From: QHXQ01 sp045807745
GTDB taxonomy: Bacteria > Acidobacteriota > Blastocatellia > Pyrinomonadales > Pyrinomonadaceae
DNA: 64,000 nucleotides
NCBI GenBank assembly: GCA_045807745.1
Contig: JBJMGT010000035.1
Coordinates: 124,001 to 188,000, forward strand
Direction: 5' to 3'
This document shows, piece by piece, positions 51,361 to 59,850 of the stretch. A program made the translations under genes and the position numbers. The notes under the pieces were generated by a model that worked only from the letters and a program-made list of their open reading frames with translations, ran no database searches and had not been told where the DNA came from. Each line of letters starts with the position of its first letter. Within the stretch, counting starts at the first letter, position 1.

Positions 51361-51983
51361 AAAGCTGACCTGTTATCGTCCAAGACTACACAGCCGCAGT
51401 ATCGAATAAATGCAACAATCGAAGCGTGCGCGCAGAGCGAGGCCAGGTGTGTCTCGCGTAACTGATGGGCCGAAGCGCAAATTTTCGGTGGAAACTTGCG
51501 CTTCGTATCCAGCCCGCGCGTGCATGTTTCGCGTGGTACGCTCGTTGCTTTTATGTTCAGTCGTTAAAGAACAAGGGTAGGTAAGGGAACAAGGGGGTAG
51601 CTCTTTAACAGACGACGGCGGGTGAAGGCTTTGGGGGAGGCATTCTCTCGCGCGTACAGCTCGCACGGTTCTTTCGGGGGAACGGGGCCGCGTTGAGCGT
51701 AGTCGTCCTAAGAAGAGCAACGAATAAATTGGCTGTTGGTCAAAGTTCTGTGCAGGTTTGGGGGAGCCTGTAGAGAACTGATCGACAGCCTATTTATTTG
51801 GCCTCGTTGACGCTCTTGCTGCTGCTTTCCGCAACTCAAAAACTACAAAAATTCAGCCAAAATCGCTTATTTGCCATCCAGTCTGTCGCCGTCGGTAGGC
51901 AATTAATGCAACGCGCGCCGCATCTAATTCGACGTAAAGCGAGAGTTTCAGTGAGACGTTGTTTGGAGGCAATGAGAGACATC
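51361..51983. other. Long intergenic leader with two stem-loop structures
   Basis: No protein gene is supported here; the open frames have no family signal. GTTAAAGA at 51563-51570 and TCTTTAAC at 51602-51609 form a perfect eight-base stem around an A/G-rich loop. A larger nested hairpin follows at 51723-51798 (separate entry). The region precedes the BON-domain gene and may be its leader or hold an independent small RNA. Confidence 0.5.
51723..51798 (+). ncRNA. Candidate structured RNA with nested stems
   Basis: The outer arms AATAAATTGGCTGT (51723-51736) and ACAGCCTATTTATT (51785-51798) pair at 13 of 14 positions. Inside, AGTTCT pairs with AGAACT and CAGG with CCTG around a TTTGGGGGAG loop. 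The order of arms gives one long, interrupted hairpin. No known riboswitch or housekeeping RNA was recognised. Strand is assumed from the downstream gene; a DNA-level role is equally possible. Confidence 0.4.
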
Positions 51984-52544
51984 ATGAAAACATTCAAAGG
52001 CAAGTTGATGGCGTTCGCTGCGGCGCTCGTGCTGACCGCTGGGGTGGCGCTGTCCGCGCCGACCGAAGCAAATGCGCAAGGCTACGGCCAGCAGCTTAGT
52101 AAGAATGTACGTAAGCAACTCGTGACGCTGCCGTACTACGGTGTGTTCGATAATCTGGCATACGAGATCAACGGCGGGACGGTGACGCTCTACGGTCAGG
52201 TCGTGCGCCCGTCCACGCGGCAGGACGCTGCGCGCCGCGTTGCCAAACTGCCCGGCGTGACGCAGGTCGTGAACAAGATCGAGGTGCTGCCGCTCTCTTC
52301 GTTTGACGACTCGATTCGCGTGCGTGCCTATCGCACGATCTTCAACACGGCGGGACTGTATCGTTACGCTATGGGCGGCAACCCGTCGCTGCACATCGTG
52401 GTCAACAACGGGCACTTGACGCTCGAAGGCGTGGTCGCGAACGAAGGTGACAAGCGGCTGGCTTACATGGCTGCAAGTCAAGTGCCGGGCGTCTTCTCGG
52501 TCACGAACAATCTGCGCACGGATCGGGACAGCATGGCCCGCTAA
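51984..52544 (+). CDS. Exported BON-domain protein
   Basis: The 186-aa protein has a signal peptide (GKLMAFAAALVLTAGVALSA) and two BON domains, one at about 50-115 (YEINGGTVTLYGQVVRPSTR and VVNKIEVLP) and one at about 120-180 (LHIVVNNGHLTLEGVVANEG). BON domains bind membranes or phospholipids and occur in OsmY-like envelope stress proteins. GAGAG precedes ATG 51984; ATG 51972 is in frame but too close to GGAGG. A strong terminator follows. The long leader with hairpins suggests regulated expression. Confidence 0.85.
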   Translation: MKTFKGKLMAFAAALVLTAGVALSAPTEANAQGYGQQLSKNVRKQLVTLPYYGVFDNLAYEINGGTVTLYGQVVRPSTRQDAARRVAKLPGVTQVVNKIEVLPLSSFDDSIRVRAYRTIFNTAGLYRYAMGGNPSLHIVVNNGHLTLEGVVANEGDKRLAYMAASQVPGVFSVTNNLRTDRDSMAR

Positions 52545-52573
52545 CCATACAAACGCAGTTCAGCGCAAATGAG

Positions 52574-52607
52574 ACCGGAGCGGAAGCTGATTTCGCTCCG
52601 GTTTTTT
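52574..52607 (+). terminator. Rho-independent terminator of the BON gene
   Basis: A perfect nine-base stem (52574-52582 with 52594-52602), an 11-base loop and a T6 tract lie 30 bases after the BON gene stop. Confidence 0.92.
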
Positions 52608-52759
52608 CATTTACCCCGATTTATCACGCGCGTCTGGCAGCGCAGTTGCCTGTACATAGTTTGGCCCGTCGCGCGCGTGAGTGGTAAAGTCTAAGACACG
52701 CGAAATGAGGTGCATGTTGGGGCGGCTCAGTGCTATGGAACTGAGCGGAGGGGAGGAGC

Positions 52760-53332
52760 ATGAGCGCAGCCGAAGTCGGGACACCGCAACCGAGTGATCT
52801 GGAGTTGGCTAAAGCGTCAGCCGCGGGCGACACCAGCGCCTTCGAGCAGATTTACCGCCGCCACTTCCGGCGCGTCTATGCGCTCTGCTTTCGCATGCTT
52901 GGCAACCCGACCGAAGCGGAAGACCTGACGCAGGACGTGTTCACGCACCTCTTCAACAAGGTCGGCAGCTTTCGCGGCGAGTCGGCCTTCACCACTTGGC
53001 TACACCGGCTCACCGTGAATCAGGTCTTGATGTACTTCCGACGCAAGAGTGCCCGGCCCGAGTTTACGACCACCGAAGGCGAGACGCCCGTGCAGATCGT
53101 TACGGGGACGGCGAACCCCGACCGCATGCCGATCATTGACCGCATCGCGTTGGAGCGCGCCATCACGGAGTTGCCGCCCGGTTATCGCACCGTCTTCGTC
53201 CTCCACGACGTGGAAGGGCACGACCATTTCGAGATCGCAAAGCTGCTCGGCGTCTCCGAAGGCACGTCGAAATCGCAGCTCCACAAGGCGCGGCTGAAAT
53301 TAAGGCACATCCTCAGACAACAGACCGCGTGA
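52760..53332 (+). CDS. ECF-type RNA polymerase sigma factor
   Basis: The 190-aa sigma factor has region 2 (FEQIYRRHFRRVYALCFRML, then EAEDLTQDVFTHLFNKVGSF) and region 4 (ALERAITELPPGYRTVFVLH and FEIAKLLGVSEGTSKSQLHK). It lacks regions 1 and 3, as in the extracytoplasmic-function group. ATG 52760 has GGAGG upstream. A small zinc-finger protein 73 bases downstream is its likely anti-sigma factor. Target promoters are not known; no clear autoregulatory site was identified upstream. Confidence 0.92.
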   Translation: MSAAEVGTPQPSDLELAKASAAGDTSAFEQIYRRHFRRVYALCFRMLGNPTEAEDLTQDVFTHLFNKVGSFRGESAFTTWLHRLTVNQVLMYFRRKSARPEFTTTEGETPVQIVTGTANPDRMPIIDRIALERAITELPPGYRTVFVLHDVEGHDHFEIAKLLGVSEGTSKSQLHKARLKLRHILRQQTA

Positions 53333-53405
53333 TTGAAGAGTCTAAGGGGTCTCGGAAAGAAAATTTCCGTGACAATCCGCCCGGATTTGCTGTGAGGATA
53401 AATGA

Positions 53406-53648
53406 ATGGACTGTGCTAAATACCTCGAACTGTTGAGCGACTACTGCGACGGGGCGCTCGACGAAGACACGCGCACGCTCGTGCAGACGCATCTGAAAGA
53501 CTGCCTGCCCTGCGACGGCATCTCGCGCGAACTCGACTCCATTGTCCGCACCGCCGTCATCCTACGCAGCGAAAGCGAAAGTATCTCCTTCCCCGACGAA
53601 GAGATCATCTGGCAGCGCCTGACCCTGTCGAAACAAATAATTCATTAA
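53406..53648 (+). CDS. Soluble zinc-finger anti-sigma factor (zf-HC2)
   Basis: The 80-aa protein starts MDCAKYLELLSDYCDGALDE and has the anti-sigma zinc motif HLKDCLPCDG (His-x3-Cys-x2-Cys) at about residues 30-39. There is no membrane helix, so unlike most anti-ECF factors it should be cytosolic, perhaps sensing redox or metal through the zinc site. An ATG four bases earlier is out of frame and stops at once. It is in one unit with the ECF sigma gene. Confidence 0.85.
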   Translation: MDCAKYLELLSDYCDGALDEDTRTLVQTHLKDCLPCDGISRELDSIVRTAVILRSESESISFPDEEIIWQRLTLSKQIIH

Positions 53649-53691
53649 GCACAAAGTGTGGCCGGCGGAGCAGCAAGCCGATGGCCCCGTC

Positions 53692-55059
53692 TCACTGATT
53701 CCACGTTAATAATAGTCCGACGGCCGCAGCGGACATCACGGCGGCCGTCAACCAGCCCAGTATATTGGTGGTGCGCCCGTTGACACGCGCGCCCAGCACG
53801 CGCCGGTTATTCGCGACGAGCATGATGATGATGATCAAGGGCGGTGACAGCAGCCCGTTGATGACGGCCGTCCAAAAGAGCGCTGTGATCGGGTTGATGC
53901 CTAAAAGGTTGATCGTCATGCCGACGAGCGTCGAGACCGCAATGATGGCGTAGAATTGTTTGGCCCCGCGCAGTTTCTCGTCCAGCCCGTACTTCCAACC
54001 GAACATCTCCGCGACCGCATAGGCGCTCGATCCGGTCAACACTGGCACGGCAAGAAAGCCCGCGCCGATCAAGCCGATGGCGAACAGGATCGTCGCGGCA
54101 CTGCCGGCGAGCGGACGCAGGGCCTCGGCCGCTTCGGTCGCGGATTGAATGTTGGTCTGACCTGCGGCGTGCAGCGTGGCGGCCGAAGCGAGGATGACGA
54201 AGTAGGCGACGAAGTTCGAGAAGAACATGCCGATGTATGTGTCGAGGCGCGCGACATGCAACTCGCGGTCGGTCGCGCCCTTGCGCGCTGCTACGGTCTT
54301 GCGCCCCATGCTAGTTTCTTCCTCGACTTCTTGCGAGGCCTGCCAGAAGAAGAGATAAGGCGAGATGGTTGTGCCGAGGATGGCGACGAGCATGAGCAGG
54401 AAATCATGATCAAGACTGAGGTGCGGGATGAAAGTGGACTTGAGTACTTGGCCCCAATTCGGATGCGCGAGAAACGACGCGCCGATATAGGCGAACAGCG
54501 TGAGCGACAGCCACTTGAAGACGCGCGCGATCAGCCGGTACGACCCCCAGATTTGCAGCGCAACGATCAGCAGTGTGATCGGCACGATGAGTAGTTTGAT
54601 CGAAACGGGGAGCAGTAGGTTAAAAGCGGCGGCGATTGCGCCGATGTCCGTGCCCGCATTGATCGTGTTGGCGACGACAAGCAGAATGACGGCCGGATAA
54701 AGCAAGGCGCGCGGGTAGTGTTCGCGCAGCACGCCCGCGAGGCCCTTGCCGCTGACCATCCCGATCTTGCCGCAGATGTATTGCACGGCGGACATGAGCG
54801 GCAGGGTCACGAACATCGTCCAGAGGATCGGAAAGCCAAAGGCCGCACCCGCCTGTGCGTAAGTGCCGATGCCCGACGGGTCGTCGTCCGACGCGCCCGT
54901 GATCAAGCCGGGGCCGAGCAGTTTGAGAAAACGCTTGGCTGGATTGCGCTCGCTATCGGCCGCCGTCTCCGCCGAGGCCGTGCCGGCCATCGATTCGGAG
55001 TGGGGCATAGTGCGCGCACGGTTCTTAGCCGTTTTGCGTCGCTTGCCGCTTTGGGGCAT
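53692..55059 (-). CDS. Nramp-family metal transporter, DPSG/SPY variant
   Basis: The 455-aa membrane protein has eleven or so helices of the Nramp family. In the first helix the motif is DPSG (near residue 56) where Mn/Fe transporters have DPGN, and in the sixth ISPYLFF (near 231) where they have MPH. This matches the Nramp-related branch that includes magnesium transporters and other divergent members, so Mn or Fe transport should not be assumed. The first 35 residues are a charged, disordered tail. It is the third gene of an operon after an outer-membrane protein, 24 bases away. Confidence 0.85.
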   Translation of the reverse strand: MPQSGKRRKTAKNRARTMPHSESMAGTASAETAADSERNPAKRFLKLLGPGLITGASDDDPSGIGTYAQAGAAFGFPILWTMFVTLPLMSAVQYICGKIGMVSGKGLAGVLREHYPRALLYPAVILLVVANTINAGTDIGAIAAAFNLLLPVSIKLLIVPITLLIVALQIWGSYRLIARVFKWLSLTLFAYIGASFLAHPNWGQVLKSTFIPHLSLDHDFLLMLVAILGTTISPYLFFWQASQEVEEETSMGRKTVAARKGATDRELHVARLDTYIGMFFSNFVAYFVILASAATLHAAGQTNIQSATEAAEALRPLAGSAATILFAIGLIGAGFLAVPVLTGSSAYAVAEMFGWKYGLDEKLRGAKQFYAIIAVSTLVGMTINLLGINPITALFWTAVINGLLSPPLIIIIMLVANNRRVLGARVNGRTTNILGWLTAAVMSAAAVGLLLTWNQ

Positions 55060-55083
55060 CGACCTCCTCCGCCCTGAGGTTGC

Positions 55084-55893
55084 TCAGAAATCTAGTGAAA
55101 AACCGAGCTGCGCACCAGCGCGTGGACTCGCGGAGAAGCGCCCGCCGACAAGACCGAAATCGAGCGTCAGGTTCTTGCGCAGCGCATAGTTGCCGCCGAC
55201 AAGCCCCTGCAACTGTCCCTTGCTCAAAGCAAAGTTGCGTGTCAGTGCGCCTGTCAACTCCGCACCGAAGGTGAAGCGGTTGGTGAACTGTTTGACGAGC
55301 GACGCGCCGCCGGTCAAGACCGTGCCTCGTGTATTGATGCCGATGACGCCGGTAGTTGTGTTGCCGGCGAACAGGATGCCGCCGTTCAGCCTTAACTTCG
55401 TCTTGGTGCTCACAGATTTTTGCAGCACACCATTCAGGTAGTAGTCCGCCAGCCCTGAACCAAGTTGTTTCCGCACGCTGCCGGTCGGCGTTTCCAGATT
55501 GAAGGTGACGGCCATGGCGGGCAGGCCCGAGCCTTCACGCTCTTTGTGGAAGTTATACTTGATGGAAAAATTCGTGTCGCCGAGGCCGGTGGGACGATGC
55601 AGTTGCGCTCCGCGCGCGTTGAAAATAGTCAGGAGCGGTGCTTCGATCCCGATCTCCACACCCGGCCACAAGCCATAATCCAACTCAGCATCTGCCGTAT
55701 TCTGAAAACGGCTCGGTGCGAGCGCGCGTTGCAGCACGTCGAACTCGTTGCTGAACTCGAAATGAAAGTGCCCGCGCGGCGTCACGTCCGCGTCATCCGT
55801 AACAAAGGGCTGCTGCGCGGGCGCAGTGACAGGCAGGAGTGCAAAGAGCGGTATTAGCAGCGCGCGCGTCAGGTGCGGCCGGCGCGTCGGCAT
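55084..55893 (-). CDS. Outer-membrane beta-barrel protein, MetA-like
   Basis: The 269-aa protein has a signal peptide (LLIPLFALLPVTAPAQ) and then alternating amphipathic strands ending in GAQLGFSLDF, a terminal-Phe outer-membrane pattern. FVTDDADVTPRGHFHFEFSN near the mature N-terminus and FETPTGS-like NLETPTGSVRKQLGSG resemble the family called phenol-degradation MetA-like or transporter. Its cargo is unknown. The ATG overlaps the stop of the CNBD-DUF1003 gene by one base (TAATG), and the Nramp gene follows, so the three are one operon. Confidence 0.78.
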   Translation of the reverse strand: MPTRRPHLTRALLIPLFALLPVTAPAQQPFVTDDADVTPRGHFHFEFSNEFDVLQRALAPSRFQNTADAELDYGLWPGVEIGIEAPLLTIFNARGAQLHRPTGLGDTNFSIKYNFHKEREGSGLPAMAVTFNLETPTGSVRKQLGSGLADYYLNGVLQKSVSTKTKLRLNGGILFAGNTTTGVIGINTRGTVLTGGASLVKQFTNRFTFGAELTGALTRNFALSKGQLQGLVGGNYALRKNLTLDFGLVGGRFSASPRAGAQLGFSLDF

Positions 55894-56771
55894 TACACTT
55901 TCTCGGTCGCGGCCGGCGGCAGCGTCCGTTCAAGTTTGGCGAAGCGTTCGAGCATCGCCTCGTAGATCATGTCGGTCTTCTCGTGCAGGTGGGCCACCTC
56001 CAACTCCGCCTTGATGTTCACCTCGTACTCGATGTCGGCGCGCACCTTATCCTTCTCCGCCTGCCGATTCGCGCTGATGAGCACGAAGCACGAGAGGAAG
56101 ATCGCTTCAAGCGAGACGATCATGGTCAGCAGTCCGAAAGGGAACGGATCGAAGCCGCGCGTCCCGTCCACGTTTACCGGCAGGATCAGCGTGTTGAGTG
56201 AAATCCAAATGATGAACCAGAGTGTGTGCAGCATCAGGAAGGGCATGCTGCCGCTGAACCACGCGAGGAAATCGGCGAAGCGCACGACCGGCGACAGGCG
56301 TTGTTGTTCTTCGACCTCGTCGTTGACGTTGCGCGAGACGCGCGTTTGCAAGAGGTGTCCGGCCTTGCGCGTCATGCTGCCTAAGGCGGCGAGCATCGCG
56401 AGCGCGGCCTCTGGGTGTTGCTTGAAGAGAAGCAACAGGTCGCCGCGGTCGAGTAGCAGGAGCGAAGTGTCTTCGAGCGCGGTGGCGGAGGCGGGGCGCG
56501 GCTCGCCTTCGACGAGCGCGAGCGCGCCGAACAACTCGCCGGGGCGCGCCACGTGCAGCACGATCTTCTGCCCCGTGATGTCTTTGACGGAGAGTTCGAT
56601 TGCGCCTCTGCGGACGACGTAGAGATCGTCGCCCGGCTCGCCTTGCCGATAGAGCGGCTGTCCGTCTTCGACGGTGATATGATCGAGCACGGCGGCGAGG
56701 GCCGTGCATTCATCCTCATCGAGCAGTTCAAAAAAAGATATCCCGGTCAGTAGTTCAACATCACAGGGCAT
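55893..56771 (-). CDS. Cyclic-nucleotide-binding-domain protein with DUF1003 membrane region
   Basis: The 292-aa protein has a CNBD at about residues 15-130 (YRQGEPGDDLYVVRRGAIEL, then RPGELFGALALVEGEPRPAS), the cyclic-nucleotide-binding fold. DUF1003 follows, with two helices in FLMLHTLWFIIWISLNTLIL and LLTMIVSLEAIFLSCFVLIS and a cytosolic coiled tail. It may sense a nucleotide and act on membrane transport; whether it binds cAMP or another ligand is unclear. It leads the operon with the outer-membrane protein and the Nramp transporter. Confidence 0.85.
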   Translation of the reverse strand: MPCDVELLTGISFFELLDEDECTALAAVLDHITVEDGQPLYRQGEPGDDLYVVRRGAIELSVKDITGQKIVLHVARPGELFGALALVEGEPRPASATALEDTSLLLLDRGDLLLLFKQHPEAALAMLAALGSMTRKAGHLLQTRVSRNVNDEVEEQQRLSPVVRFADFLAWFSGSMPFLMLHTLWFIIWISLNTLILPVNVDGTRGFDPFPFGLLTMIVSLEAIFLSCFVLISANRQAEKDKVRADIEYEVNIKAELEVAHLHEKTDMIYEAMLERFAKLERTLPPAATEKV

Positions 56772-56819
56772 TCGTTGCTCCTCCTGACCGGGCAGATTAA
56801 GTGCGCCGTGTGCGCAGCG

Positions 56820-58109
56820 TCAAGGTTTTTTGGCTGGCGGCGTCAACTTATTTATGTTGGGCGCGGGCGCGGCGTTGACGTTGCCGGGGGTGGCGACACG
56901 ACCGGGCCGCGTGATGGCGATGCGCTTGTCGCGCTTGTCGCTGGCGGCGACCTGCACGCGAATAGGATGGAACTGATTGTCGCGCGTTTTGTTGGTTGGG
57001 TAGTAGCCGATGACGTACTGCGTGCGCAGGTCGCGCGTGATGTCCTGCGCGATCTGCGGCAGTTCGGCCGTGGAAGTTGGGAAGAAGGCGCGCCCGCCCG
57101 TCTCGGTCGCCAGCTTGTTGATTAAGGCCATGGCCTTCTCTTTGGCGCTCTTGCGGATGAAGTTGCCTTGCGCATCCAACTCGCCCACGAAGCCGATGAC
57201 GTAAAGCTGCACGTCCATCTCGCGCAGGCGCGAGAACAGATCGCTCTCTTTATAATAGCTGTCGCGATCTTCGCCGTCGGTGACGACGATGAGCGCGCGC
57301 CGCCGCCGGTCGGCCAAATCGTTGCCCTTCTTGTAACCGGCGACGCGCTCGGCCGACAGGAGCACGGCGTCGATGATCGCGGTCTGCCCGCCTTCGATGT
57401 AGAGATTGTCGAGCGCGTCCATCAGCGCGTTCGTGTCGGCGGTGAAGTCCTGCAAGACTTCGATCTTTTCGCTATCGACGAAGCGCACGAGGAAGGTCTC
57501 GTCGCCGGGCTTGTTGCTGTTGATGATCGTCTTGGCGGCGTCCTCGACCTGTAAGAGTTGCGGGCGAATCGAGCCGGAGTTGTCCACGACCAATCCGTAG
57601 CTGATCGGCACTTCCTCCTTCGTGAAGTATTCGATCTTCTGCGGCGCGTTGTCCTCGAAGACGTGAAACTCGTCCTGCTTCACATCATTGACGGGCCGGT
57701 TGTTGCGGTCGATGACACGCACATTCAGGTTCACCAGATCGGCATCGACGCGAATTATTTCGCCCGGATCGATCTCCTGCCCTTCGGGCGTTGGCGACGG
57801 CGTCGGTGTGGCTTCGGATGAAGGCCGCACCTGCATGGTCGGCTTCTGCGGCGTGCCGGCGGGTGTCGGCGTCGGCTTCACGGTCTGCGGTTGCGCGACG
57901 TTCGTCGTCGCCGGCCGCGTGTTCGTGTTCGTCGTTGTTGTCGGCACGGGGCGCGGCGGCTGGTTTGCGTTTGTGGGCACGCGGCGCGGGCGTTGCGCGC
58001 TGGTCGTGGGCAGCAGCAGGCTCAGGGCGCAGAGCGCGCCGACTGATAAGATCGCAGCGAGCGGCCACGTGCGCGTTTTTGTGGGCTGATCAGATGACCG
58101 ACGAAGCAT
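56820..58109 (-). CDS. Secreted VWFA-related protein (acidobacterial type), first copy
   Basis: The 429-aa protein has a signal segment (LAAILSVGALCALSLLLPTT), then 80 residues rich in Thr, Asn and Pro. The VWA domain starts after VNLNVRVIDRNNRPVNDVKQ; the MIDAS motif is VVDNSGSI. It ends with TQYVIGYYPTNKTRDNQFHP, the C-terminal signature of the acidobacterial VWFA-related family, plus a short tail. Such proteins probably bind metal ions and partner proteins in the envelope; function is unknown. A paralogue lies directly upstream on the same strand. Confidence 0.88.
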   Translation of the reverse strand: MLRRSSDQPTKTRTWPLAAILSVGALCALSLLLPTTSAQRPRRVPTNANQPPRPVPTTTTNTNTRPATTNVAQPQTVKPTPTPAGTPQKPTMQVRPSSEATPTPSPTPEGQEIDPGEIIRVDADLVNLNVRVIDRNNRPVNDVKQDEFHVFEDNAPQKIEYFTKEEVPISYGLVVDNSGSIRPQLLQVEDAAKTIINSNKPGDETFLVRFVDSEKIEVLQDFTADTNALMDALDNLYIEGGQTAIIDAVLLSAERVAGYKKGNDLADRRRRALIVVTDGEDRDSYYKESDLFSRLREMDVQLYVIGFVGELDAQGNFIRKSAKEKAMALINKLATETGGRAFFPTSTAELPQIAQDITRDLRTQYVIGYYPTNKTRDNQFHPIRVQVAASDKRDKRIAITRPGRVATPGNVNAAPAPNINKLTPPAKKP

Positions 58110-58144
58110 GGCGAATTAAATCCCTTCCGGTTTCCCGCCGCACA

Positions 58145-58310
58145 AACGGAAGCGCCCGGCACGCCCGACCTGTCTCTGCTTGAGGAGGGGTGTTGCGGGG
58201 CGCTTCCCTTTATCGAACCGACCCAAGCGTTTGGGTCTTCACGCGCGGCTGGGGCAAAGAGCCTGAAACTTTGTGCGCCCGGCGCGCCCGAAACATTCGG
58301 GCGCGCGCAC
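58145..58310 (-). promoter_or_regulatory. Cluster of hairpins between the two VWFA genes
   Basis: Three inverted repeats lie in the 253-base gap. 58280-58304 holds GCGCGCCCGAA with TTCGGGCGCGC. About 58219-58237 holds GACCCAA with TTGGGTC. A ten-base pair GGAAGCGCCC/GGGCGCTTCC closes a region at about 58149-58208. They could end the upstream transcript or structure the leader of the downstream gene. No known riboswitch was recognised. Confidence 0.4.
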
Positions 58311-58362
58311 ACATTTTAGAAGTGCTTAGCGCCGCGTCGGGTTGCCAGCTATGTGGCGCATT

Positions 58363-59475
58363 TTAGCGCGGGTTCATCGTGGCGTAATAACCGTCTTTGG
58401 CGCGCACATAGAGGTGCGGCAGCCCGCGCGGCGGCTGGACCTTGACCTTGAGTCTGTGCCAGCGACCGTCGTTCGTAAACGTCGCGGGCTTGTAGCCGAT
58501 GGAGTATTGATGCCGCAACTCGATGGCGATGCGCTCGAAGATTTCGTTCATCTCCGCGGGGCTGTTCGGGAAGAATGCTTTGCCGCCGGAGACCGAAGCC
58601 AACTCGTCGAGGATCGCTTGCCCCGCCACGTCCAACTCCGACGGGCTGCCTTTGTCGAGAATGCCGATGGCGTAGATGAGCACGTCGGTCTCTTTGAGCA
58701 TCTTGCGCAACTCGCTGAAGGTGTAGCGCGAGCTGTTGTCCTGCCCGTCGGAGATGAGCAGGATGGCGCGTTTGGGGTGGACGCCGCGCGTGACGCGGTT
58801 GACGCCGAGATAGCAGGCATCATAGAGCGCCGTCTGCCCCTTCGTCTGCACGAAGGTCAGCTTGTCCAAGAGCGCATCGCTGTTGCGCGTCTTATCCATC
58901 AGCAGTTGTGCGCGCGAGTTGAAGCCGATTAGAAAATACTCGTCGCTGTCGTGTGAGGTGTCGATGAAGTGACGCAATGCCTCGCGCGCCTTGCTGATCT
59001 TCTCGCCGCTCATCGACCCTGATACGTCGAAGATGACGCCGAGACTGACCGGCACGTCCTCATCCGAGAAGAAAGTGATCTGCTGCGGTTGCTTGTCGTC
59101 GAGCACGGTGAAGGCGTCTTTGTTGATGCCGGTCACGTACCGGCCGTAGATGTCCGTGAGCGTCACGTTCAGGACGACGAGGTCAGCGTTGACGATGACC
59201 TGTTCGTCGTTGCCGACCGGCGTGCCGACAGCGGCCATGGTGTTTGCCGAAGCTGTCGTAGTCGCATTAACCGGCACGGGACTCGGCGCGTTGGTCGTGC
59301 TCGCGGGCACGGCGGCGGGCTGTGCAGCGGTTGTGGGCGCGGGGCCTTGACTGGCTGACGGTTCTTGTTTCGGTTGCGCGGCAACAGTGAGCGCGCATGT
59401 AGCTAGCAGCGCGACGAGTGCAAGGCGCGAGATGGGGGCGACGGCGGCGCGGACGTGTGGTCGCGGCGGTCTCAT
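58363..59475 (-). CDS. Secreted VWFA-related protein (acidobacterial type), second copy
   Basis: The 370-aa protein starts at ATG 59475, preceded by AGGAGGG, with a signal peptide (ISRLALVALLATCALTVAAQ). A short Ala/Thr-rich linker leads to the VWA domain: VVLNVTLTDIYGRYVTGINK, MIDAS VIFDVSGSMSGEK, and later RAILLISDGQDNSSRYTFSE. The end is HQYSIGYKPATFTNDGRWHR and LYVRAKDGYYA, typical of the family. The frame stays open for 69 codons upstream but only this start gives a signal peptide. It is a paralogue of the gene downstream. Confidence 0.88.
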   Translation of the reverse strand: MRPPRPHVRAAVAPISRLALVALLATCALTVAAQPKQEPSASQGPAPTTAAQPAAVPASTTNAPSPVPVNATTTASANTMAAVGTPVGNDEQVIVNADLVVLNVTLTDIYGRYVTGINKDAFTVLDDKQPQQITFFSDEDVPVSLGVIFDVSGSMSGEKISKAREALRHFIDTSHDSDEYFLIGFNSRAQLLMDKTRNSDALLDKLTFVQTKGQTALYDACYLGVNRVTRGVHPKRAILLISDGQDNSSRYTFSELRKMLKETDVLIYAIGILDKGSPSELDVAGQAILDELASVSGGKAFFPNSPAEMNEIFERIAIELRHQYSIGYKPATFTNDGRWHRLKVKVQPPRGLPHLYVRAKDGYYATMNPR

Positions 59476-59850
59476 GAAACCCTCCTGATCTGTTGGAGTC
59501 CCTCGGAGAACTCCGGCGAAGCGAAAGCGAGCGGCGCGCCGATTAGGCAAAAGGCTTGGGGCTGAACAACGACGATGCGGCCCAGCATTGATTGTGCTAA
59601 TTGTCCTAGACCGAACGAGCGCCAACGAGTGGGGAGACTCCGGGAACAAGCGCATTGTACGACTCGCGCCCGATGCGCGCAAGATGCACTTAAGATAAAA
59701 CGTTCATTCGATGCAACTTTCTTGTTACGGCAACGTGAAAGCACACGGTCATGCCTCCACGCGGCGCGGCGTGCGTGTTATATTACACACTCTGCTTACG
59801 CGCGTTTTGGCGCGCTTTGTGGCAACAGATCGAATTAACTAACAGGACTG
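59476..59850. other. Divergent intergenic region, VWFA and GspF genes
   Basis: About 375 bases lie between the divergent VWFA and GspF-like genes. GGAGTTCTCC and neighbouring GGACTCC form short hairpins at 59493-59514 in the VWFA leader. TATATT at 59779-59784 could be a -10 for the GspF gene, without a clear -35. No gene or RNA was recognised. Confidence 0.35.

Noticed and set aside
58145..58310. Cyclic-di-GMP or cobalamin riboswitch before the VWFA gene
   Set aside because: Short matches such as CACAAAG and AAAGGGAA are present, but the ordered conserved core of either riboswitch is not.
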